Assembly: GCF_036345175.1 (NCBI RefSeq) | Contig: NZ_CP107780.1 | Coordinates: 5,456,001 to 5,520,000 of the forward strand | Length of the DNA stretch: 64,000 nucleotides | Origin: Streptomyces sp. NBC_00576 | Lineage (GTDB): Bacteria; Actinomycetota; Actinomycetes; Streptomycetales; Streptomycetaceae | Direction: 5' to 3' | Part shown: piece after piece, positions 59,363 to 64,000 of the stretch | Layout: every line of letters begins with the position of its first letter | Position numbering within the stretch: position 1 is the stretch's first letter | Made by a program: the position numbers and the translations under genes | The notes under the pieces: generated by a model | The model's database searches: none | What the model was told of the DNA's origin: nothing | The model's input: only the letters and a program-made list of their open reading frames with translations

Positions 59363-61369
59363 GTGGGCCGACTACGGAACGAAGGGCGCGACCACCGACG
59401 AGCCGGAGGAGGAGAGCATCCCGGGTCCAGGAGAAGGGGACTTCAAAGGCTGGTGCTGCTGGGCACCATGCTGGTCCTGTTCCTCTTCGTCGGCGGGGCG
59501 GGCACCGCGTCCGCGCACGCCGCCCTCCGCGACACCGACCCCCGGGACGGCAGCGTCCTCGACTCCGCGCCCCGACAGGTCACTCTGACCTTCACCGAGT
59601 CCGTGGCACTGCTCGACGACTCCTTCCGCGTCTTCGATCCCGACAGCCGGCGGGTGAGCACCGGCGAGGCCGAGCACGTGGACGGGCGTTCCGACGCGGT
59701 GCGCGTCAGCCTGCCCGGGGGGCTCGGCGAGGGCACGTTCACCGTGGCCTGGCGGGTCGTCTCGGCGGACAGCCACCCCATCTCGGGCGCCTTCACCTTC
59801 TCCATCGGCGAACCCTCCGCGACCCCGGCCGCGGTGGACACCGGCCCCACCGAGAACGCGGCCACCAGCGCTCTCTACGACATCGTCCGCTATCTGGCGT
59901 ACGCGGCCCTGGCGTTGCTCGTCGGCACCATCGTCTTCGTTCTCCTGTGCCGTCCGTCGAGCACGGACCCTCTGCGCAGGCTGGTCCTGACGGGCTGGTG
60001 GACCCTCCTCGTTGCCACCGTCGCCCTGCTCCTGTTGCGCGGCCCCTACGAGGCCGGCACCGCCCCCGGCAGCGCCTTCGACCTGTCGACCCTGGAACGG
60101 ACCGCGACCAGCAGGCCGGGCCTGGCACTCCTGGCCCGGTTCGCTCTGCTGGCGGCAACGGCCGTACTGCTGACGGTGGTTGGACGCCGACGGCAGCGCG
60201 TCGACGGAGAGCCGGGTGGTGACAGCGGGAATCCGGGCAGCGGGAATCCGGCCAGCGGGAGTCCGGACCGTGGGAGTCCGGTCCTCCTCGGCGCAGGCGG
60301 CGTGCTCGCCGTTGGTCTCACACTGACGTGGGCCGCCGCCGAACACGCGTCGGCCGGTATCCAGGTGCCGGTGGCGATGGCGTCCTCGGTGCTGCATCTG
60401 CTCGCCATGTCCGTCTGGCTGGGTGGCCTCGCGGCCCTGCTCACCCTGCTCCAGACGGTGGAGCCGCTCCCGGCGTCCACCGTCACCCGCTTCTCCCGGC
60501 TGGCCTTCGTCTCCGTCGCCGTCCTGACCGTCACCGGCGTCTACCAGTCCTGGCGCGGTCTCGGCTCCTGGGACGCGTTGACCGGTACGTCGTACGGCCG
60601 CATCCTGATCGCCAAGCTGTGCGCGGTGGCGCTGCTGCTGGTGGCGGCCGGGTTCTCGCGCCGCTGGACCGGGCAGTTGATGGCGCCGGAGGCAGCGGAG
60701 GCGGGGGCGGAGGCCAAGGTCGTGGAGCGGGTGCCGGAGACGGTCGGCGGTCCGGCGACGCCGGGCGGGGGGAGCGACGGCGACGCTCCCGGCGACGTAC
60801 GCCCGGACACTCCCGGCGACGTACGCCAGGACGGCTCCTCCTCGCCCGTCTCTCCCGGCTCTCTCTCCGACGCCTACCGTCGTCGGCTCCGGCGTTCCGT
60901 GCTGGCCGAAGTGGCCGTCGGGATCGCGGTGTTGGTGATCACGACCGTCCTGACGACCACCCTGCCGGGCCGGGCCGCCGCCGAGGCGGCTGAGGCAGCC
61001 AAGGACGCGCCCGTGCCCGGAGTGATCAGCGCGTCCTCGACGACGATCCCCTTCGACGTCGGTACGCCGGGCGGACACGGCAAGGTGCAGATCACCCTCG
61101 AACCCGGCAGGGTCGGCGAGAACACCGTGCAGGCCGTGGTGTTCGGCCCCGACGACGGCTTCGCGATCGTCCCCGAACTCCGCCTCTCCTTCTCCCTTCC
61201 CAGCAAGGAGATCGGCCCGCTCAACGCCGAACTCACCGATCAGGGCGGCTACTGGGGCACCAACACCCTCAACCTGCCGATCGCCGGCACCTGGACCATG
61301 AAGGTCACGGTCCGGACTTCGGACGTGGATCAGGTGAGTGTGTCGCGGAAGGTGAAGATCGGTCGCTGA
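59363..61369 (+). CDS. CopC-CopD fusion copper-handling membrane protein
   Basis: A 668-residue protein (YcnJ-like). A signal segment ends at SAHAALRDTDP, which makes an N-terminal His copper ligand. CopC domain (about 52-150: VTLTFTESVALLDDSFRVFD, AWRVVSADSHPISGAFTFSI), CopD membrane domain with about eight helices (about 170-520), including WAAAEHASAGIQ and MSVWLGGLAALL, then an extracytoplasmic C-terminal beta domain (about 555-668). GTG at 59363 has GGAGAAGG four bases upstream. It probably imports or delivers copper. Its 3' end overlaps an antisense remnant by 40 bases. Confidence 0.92.
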   Translation: MGRLRNEGRDHRRAGGGEHPGSRRRGLQRLVLLGTMLVLFLFVGGAGTASAHAALRDTDPRDGSVLDSAPRQVTLTFTESVALLDDSFRVFDPDSRRVSTGEAEHVDGRSDAVRVSLPGGLGEGTFTVAWRVVSADSHPISGAFTFSIGEPSATPAAVDTGPTENAATSALYDIVRYLAYAALALLVGTIVFVLLCRPSSTDPLRRLVLTGWWTLLVATVALLLLRGPYEAGTAPGSAFDLSTLERTATSRPGLALLARFALLAATAVLLTVVGRRRQRVDGEPGGDSGNPGSGNPASGSPDRGSPVLLGAGGVLAVGLTLTWAAAEHASAGIQVPVAMASSVLHLLAMSVWLGGLAALLTLLQTVEPLPASTVTRFSRLAFVSVAVLTVTGVYQSWRGLGSWDALTGTSYGRILIAKLCAVALLLVAAGFSRRWTGQLMAPEAAEAGAEAKVVERVPETVGGPATPGGGSDGDAPGDVRPDTPGDVRQDGSSSPVSPGSLSDAYRRRLRRSVLAEVAVGIAVLVITTVLTTTLPGRAAAEAAEAAKDAPVPGVISASSTTIPFDVGTPGGHGKVQITLEPGRVGENTVQAVVFGPDDGFAIVPELRLSFSLPSKEIGPLNAELTDQGGYWGTNTLNLPIAGTWTMKVTVRTSDVDQVSVSRKVKIGR

Positions 61370-61980
61370 ACCGCCCTGCCGGCAGGAGCCGCCGCGGTCC
61401 CCGAAGCCGTCGGGCCGGTGCGGAACCACGCCGCCAGGACGATCGGGTACACCAGATAGCCGAACCGGGTGGCCGGCATCAGGCACATCGCCAGCCCCAG
61501 GCCGACGGCGAGCCGGTCCGCCGCCGCCCGGACCGTGTGCGGCGGCCGGACCACGAGTGACGCCGCCACCGCCACGGCACTCGTGACCAGCAGCGCGACC
61601 GCGAGAACGAAGCCGCCGGGGACGTACTCGGCGAGCAGGTGCCCGGGCAGCGGGCTCGTCGCCGGAGAGTGGACGCCGCCCCCGCCCAGCGGGAACAGCA
61701 CCACGTGCTCGACGAAGGCGTGCGGGTCGGCCAGGGCGGCCGGTACGACCGCCGCCGCTGCCGTCAGGAGAGCGGTCGCCGTAGTCCGTACGGCCGTGCG
61801 GCGGCCCGCCGTGACGGCGATCAGGACGAGACCGACGGGGAGCAGTGGCCAGGCGGTCCACTTCAGGGCCGCCGCGGCGCCCATCGCCAGCCCGGCCGCG
61901 ACACCGGCCGCACGACCGGAACCGCTCCGCCGGCCCGCCGGCGCGAGCCCCAGGTCCGCCCGCCTCGGCCGAAAGGTCAC
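61330..61980 (-). pseudogene. C-terminal fragment of a GT87 (DUF2029) mannosyltransferase-like membrane protein
   Basis: A 216-residue frame with five or six helices (LAMGAAAALKWTAWPLLPVG, then VPGGFVLAVALLVTSAVAVA and LAMCLMPATRFGYLVYPIVL). LKWTAW and the ATRFGYLVYP end are those of the C-terminal half of polyprenyl-phosphomannose-dependent GT87 enzymes of about 400 residues. The N-terminal half with the catalytic Asp is missing and the start (GTG 61980) lies in unrelated sequence, so it is probably a decayed remnant. It overlaps the 3' end of the CopC-CopD gene. Confidence 0.6.
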
Positions 61981-61998
61981 CTTTCGTGCTCGGAGGGG

Positions 61999-62030
61999 CG
62001 CCTCCCTCGGCCGAACGGCCGAGGGAGGCG
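61999..62030. terminator. Strong hairpin between the GT87 remnant and the sugar ABC operon
   Basis: CGCCTCCCTCGGCCG (61999-62013) and CGGCCGAGGGAGGCG (62016-62030) form a perfect 15-bp stem with loop AA. A smaller palindrome CGAAAGGTCACCTTTCG lies at about 61970-61986. It may be a terminator of an earlier, now lost, gene arrangement. Confidence 0.7.
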
Positions 62031-62257
62031 TCTGCGTCGTGTGTTCGCCATCTATCTGTTAGCAAAGTTTCACGTTCTGATGTCCATCACGTTTCAGGAA
62101 CGGCGGAAGCCAGCTCTTGACGACTGGCCGAACAAGCGGCTCTTATTACCGCCACAATGTTCGGTCAAGTTGATTTCTGGTCGATTTAGATCAGCATGGA
62201 CCCAGCGTAGTCGCGACCTTGCTCCCCGTTTCGGGGGGTCTGTCCTCAGGAGCCGTC

Positions 62258-63568
62258 ATGTACCACACCCCCTCCGGCCTCTCCGTCCCCGGTCCGAGCC
62301 GCCGCACCCTGCTGCGCGGGATCGGCGGCGCGGCGGCGCTCGGCGCTGCCGCGCCGCTGCTGAGCGCCTGCGGCGACAGCGACTCGGGCTCCGACGCGAA
62401 GACCGTCACCCTTGGCTCGAACTCGTCGGACGCCGTCCCGAAGAAGGCCTTCGCCGAGATCTATGCGGCGTTCACGAAGAAGACCGGCATCAAGGTCGAC
62501 GTGAACACGAAGGACCACAACACGTTCCAGGAGCAGATCAACTCCTACCTCCAGGGCACCCCGGACGACGTGTTCACCTGGTTCGCCGGCTACCGCATGC
62601 AGTTCTTCGCGGGCAAGGGCCTGGCCAGCCCGATCGACGACGTGTGGCAGAAGATCGGGAGCAACTTCCCCGAGCCGATGAAGCAGCTCAGCAAGGGCGC
62701 GGACGGCAAGTACTACTTCGTGCCGCTGTACACGTACCCCTGGGCGATGTTCTACCGGAAGAGCGTCTTCAAGGAGCACGGCTACGAGGTGCCCACCACC
62801 TGGGCGCAGTTCATCGCGCTGTGCAAGCAGATGCAGAAGGACGGCCTGGTCCCGATCGCCTTCGGCGACAAGGACGCCTGGCCCGCGCTCGGCACCTTCG
62901 ACCAGATCAACTTCCGTACCAACGGCTACGACTTCCACGTCGAGCTGATGGCCGGAAAGGCATCCTGGACCGACGCGAAGGTTCGCGCCACGTTCGACAA
63001 CTGGGCCGAAATTCTCCCCTACAGCCAGGAGGGATCGACCGGTCGTACCTGGCAGGACGCGGCGCAGACGCTCGTCTCGAAGAAGGCCGGCATGTATCTG
63101 CTGGGCACCTTCGTGGGCCAGCAGTTCACGAACGCGACCGATCTCGCGGACCTCGACTTCTTCGCCTTCCCGGAGATCGACCCTTCCTTCGGGCAGGACA
63201 CGGTCGAGGCGCCGACCGACGGCTTCATGCTCAGCAAGGCCCCCAAGAACAAGGCCGGTTCCGTCCAGCTCCTCGAGTTCCTGGGCACTCCGGAGGCCGA
63301 GGAGATCTACCTCAAGGCCGACCCGAACGTCGTCGCCGCCTCCACCACCGCCGACACCTCCTCGTACAGCCCCCTGCAGAAGAAGGCGTACGCGATGATC
63401 AGCGGCGCGAAGAACCTCACCCAGTTCATGGACCGCGACAGCCGCCCGGACTTCACCTCCACGGTCATGCAGCCCGCGCTGCAGAAGTTCATCCGTGACC
63501 CCAAGGGCATCGACAGCCTGCTCGTGTCCATCGAGCGCCAGAAGAAGGCGATCTTCGCCTCCTCATGA
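62258..63568 (+). CDS. Carbohydrate ABC transporter substrate-binding lipoprotein
   Basis: A 436-residue family 1 solute-binding protein. The leader has a twin-arginine (SRRTLLRG, residues 14-21) and a lipobox LSAC with Cys at 38, so it may use the Tat route before lipidation. The mature protein has the typical fold: FTKKTGIKVDVNTKDHNTFQ, YLQGTPDDVFTWFAGYRMQF, YYFVPLYTYPWAMFYRKSVF, VPTTWAQFIALCKQMQKDGL. It binds an unknown sugar. ATG at 62258 follows AGGAG. It overlaps the permease gene by ATGA, making an importer operon. Confidence 0.94.
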   Translation: MYHTPSGLSVPGPSRRTLLRGIGGAAALGAAAPLLSACGDSDSGSDAKTVTLGSNSSDAVPKKAFAEIYAAFTKKTGIKVDVNTKDHNTFQEQINSYLQGTPDDVFTWFAGYRMQFFAGKGLASPIDDVWQKIGSNFPEPMKQLSKGADGKYYFVPLYTYPWAMFYRKSVFKEHGYEVPTTWAQFIALCKQMQKDGLVPIAFGDKDAWPALGTFDQINFRTNGYDFHVELMAGKASWTDAKVRATFDNWAEILPYSQEGSTGRTWQDAAQTLVSKKAGMYLLGTFVGQQFTNATDLADLDFFAFPEIDPSFGQDTVEAPTDGFMLSKAPKNKAGSVQLLEFLGTPEAEEIYLKADPNVVAASTTADTSSYSPLQKKAYAMISGAKNLTQFMDRDSRPDFTSTVMQPALQKFIRDPKGIDSLLVSIERQKKAIFASS

Positions 63569-64000
63569 GCACCTTCGATTCGATCCCCGTGGTCCCGGGG
63601 GCGGCCGACGAGCCGCCCCCGGGCGGTACCGGCACTCCCTCCTCCCCGCAGAGCCGCAAGCCGGCCTCGGGCCACCGCCGGCTGCTGACCCGCCGTGACC
63701 GGGTCGCCCTGGGCTTCATGGCGGGTGTGCCGACGTTCCTGCACGTCGCCCTGGTGTGGGTGACGGCCTTCGCCTCGGTCGTGCTCGCCTTCACCACCTG
63801 GGACGGCATCGGCTTCGACTCCATCAAGTGGGTCGGGCTGCAGAACTTCCGCGAACTCTTCGACAGCAACCCGCAGTTCTGGCCGGCCGTCCAGCACAAC
63901 GTCATCTGGTTCGTCGTACTCATCGCGATCCCGACCCCGCTGGGCCTGTTCCTGGCCGTCCAGCTGGACAAGAACATCCGGTTCACCCGGGTCTACCAGA
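63565..64000 (+). CDS. Carbohydrate ABC transporter permease (partial, runs off the window)
   Basis: The first 145 residues of a MalF/UgpA-type permease. A long Pro/Gly/Ser-rich cytoplasmic leader (about 40 residues), TM1 (GFMAGVPTFLHVALVWVTAF), the loop WDGIGFDSIKWVGLQNFREL typical of the family, and TM2 (HNVIWFVVLIAIPTPLGLFL) are visible. Translationally coupled to the binding protein (ATGA). A second permease gene is expected beyond the edge. Confidence 0.92.
   Translation, partial: MSTFDSIPVVPGAADEPPPGGTGTPSSPQSRKPASGHRRLLTRRDRVALGFMAGVPTFLHVALVWVTAFASVVLAFTTWDGIGFDSIKWVGLQNFRELFDSNPQFWPAVQHNVIWFVVLIAIPTPLGLFLAVQLDKNIRFTRVYQ

Noticed and set aside
59372..62065. Open frame of almost 900 codons on the - strand opposite the CopC-CopD gene
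   Set aside because: Its composition is repetitive Arg/Gly/Ala/Asp shadow sequence; the + strand frame contains recognisable CopC and CopD domains.

Overview
The window is a very GC-rich stretch of an actinobacterial chromosome, almost certainly Streptomyces. Third codon positions are nearly all G or C, GTG starts are common, many genes overlap by four bases, and characteristic families are present: a SigF/SigN-type sigma pair, SigE-family ECF sigmas, an SSI protease inhibitor, an HGxxPAAW-type small membrane protein and a tRNA adenosine deaminase with its associated acidic protein. A perfect 16-bp parS site near 11.18 kb suggests the origin-proximal part of the chromosome. The gene order sigN-sigF-tadA-upp agrees with what I remember of S. 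coelicolor around SCO4034-SCO4041; that is recollection, not a search.

Layout. 0-1.7 kb: a membrane-anchored HtrA-like protease and tRNA-Ser(TGA). 1.7-5.9 kb: an accessory-looking block with a Nudix hydrolase, a doubtful fragment, two divergent small secreted SH3-like proteins, a stand-alone prim-pol protein and a small Asn/Ser/Gln-rich secreted protein. 5.9-11.2 kb: lipid or steroid catabolism (a ChsH2-ChsH1-Ltp2-like trio, then an acyl-CoA ligase) with an ECF sigma gene between. 11.2-15.7 kb: one giant PAS/pseudokinase/receiver-like protein. 15.9-18.6 kb: SSI inhibitor, tRNA-Ser(GCT), tRNA-Arg(ACG) and a 1.5-kb insertion bounded by a duplicated tRNA 3' end. 18.6-23 kb: housekeeping enzymes and regulators of mostly unknown role.

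23.3-29.7 kb: a two-component system followed by a GT2-GtrA protein and a GT39-type membrane transferase, together a likely envelope-glycosylation module. 29.8-32.8 kb: MFS exporter, TetR regulator and a PPOX-class flavin/F420 enzyme. 33-39.2 kb: a tightly coupled six-gene operon running from ECF sigma and membrane partner through a lipoprotein and a peptidoglycan-binding membrane-fusion protein to a MacB-like ABC exporter. 39.3-43.6 kb: MarR, an MFS exporter fused to carboxypeptidase-regulatory-like domains, and a YceI protein carrying the same kind of domain. 43.8-47.4 kb: a small leaderless membrane protein, a second two-component system and a VanJ-like membrane EEP enzyme.

47.4-56.7 kb: stress and development sigma factors and conserved housekeeping genes (Dabb protein, tRNA-Ser(CGA), tadA and partner, upp, LytR_C-domain protein, HerA-like ATPase, and a 40-residue protein). 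56.7-64 kb: HhH-GPD repair protein, cupin, SDR, a CopC-CopD copper protein, a truncated GT87 remnant, and the start of a carbohydrate ABC importer that runs off the right edge.
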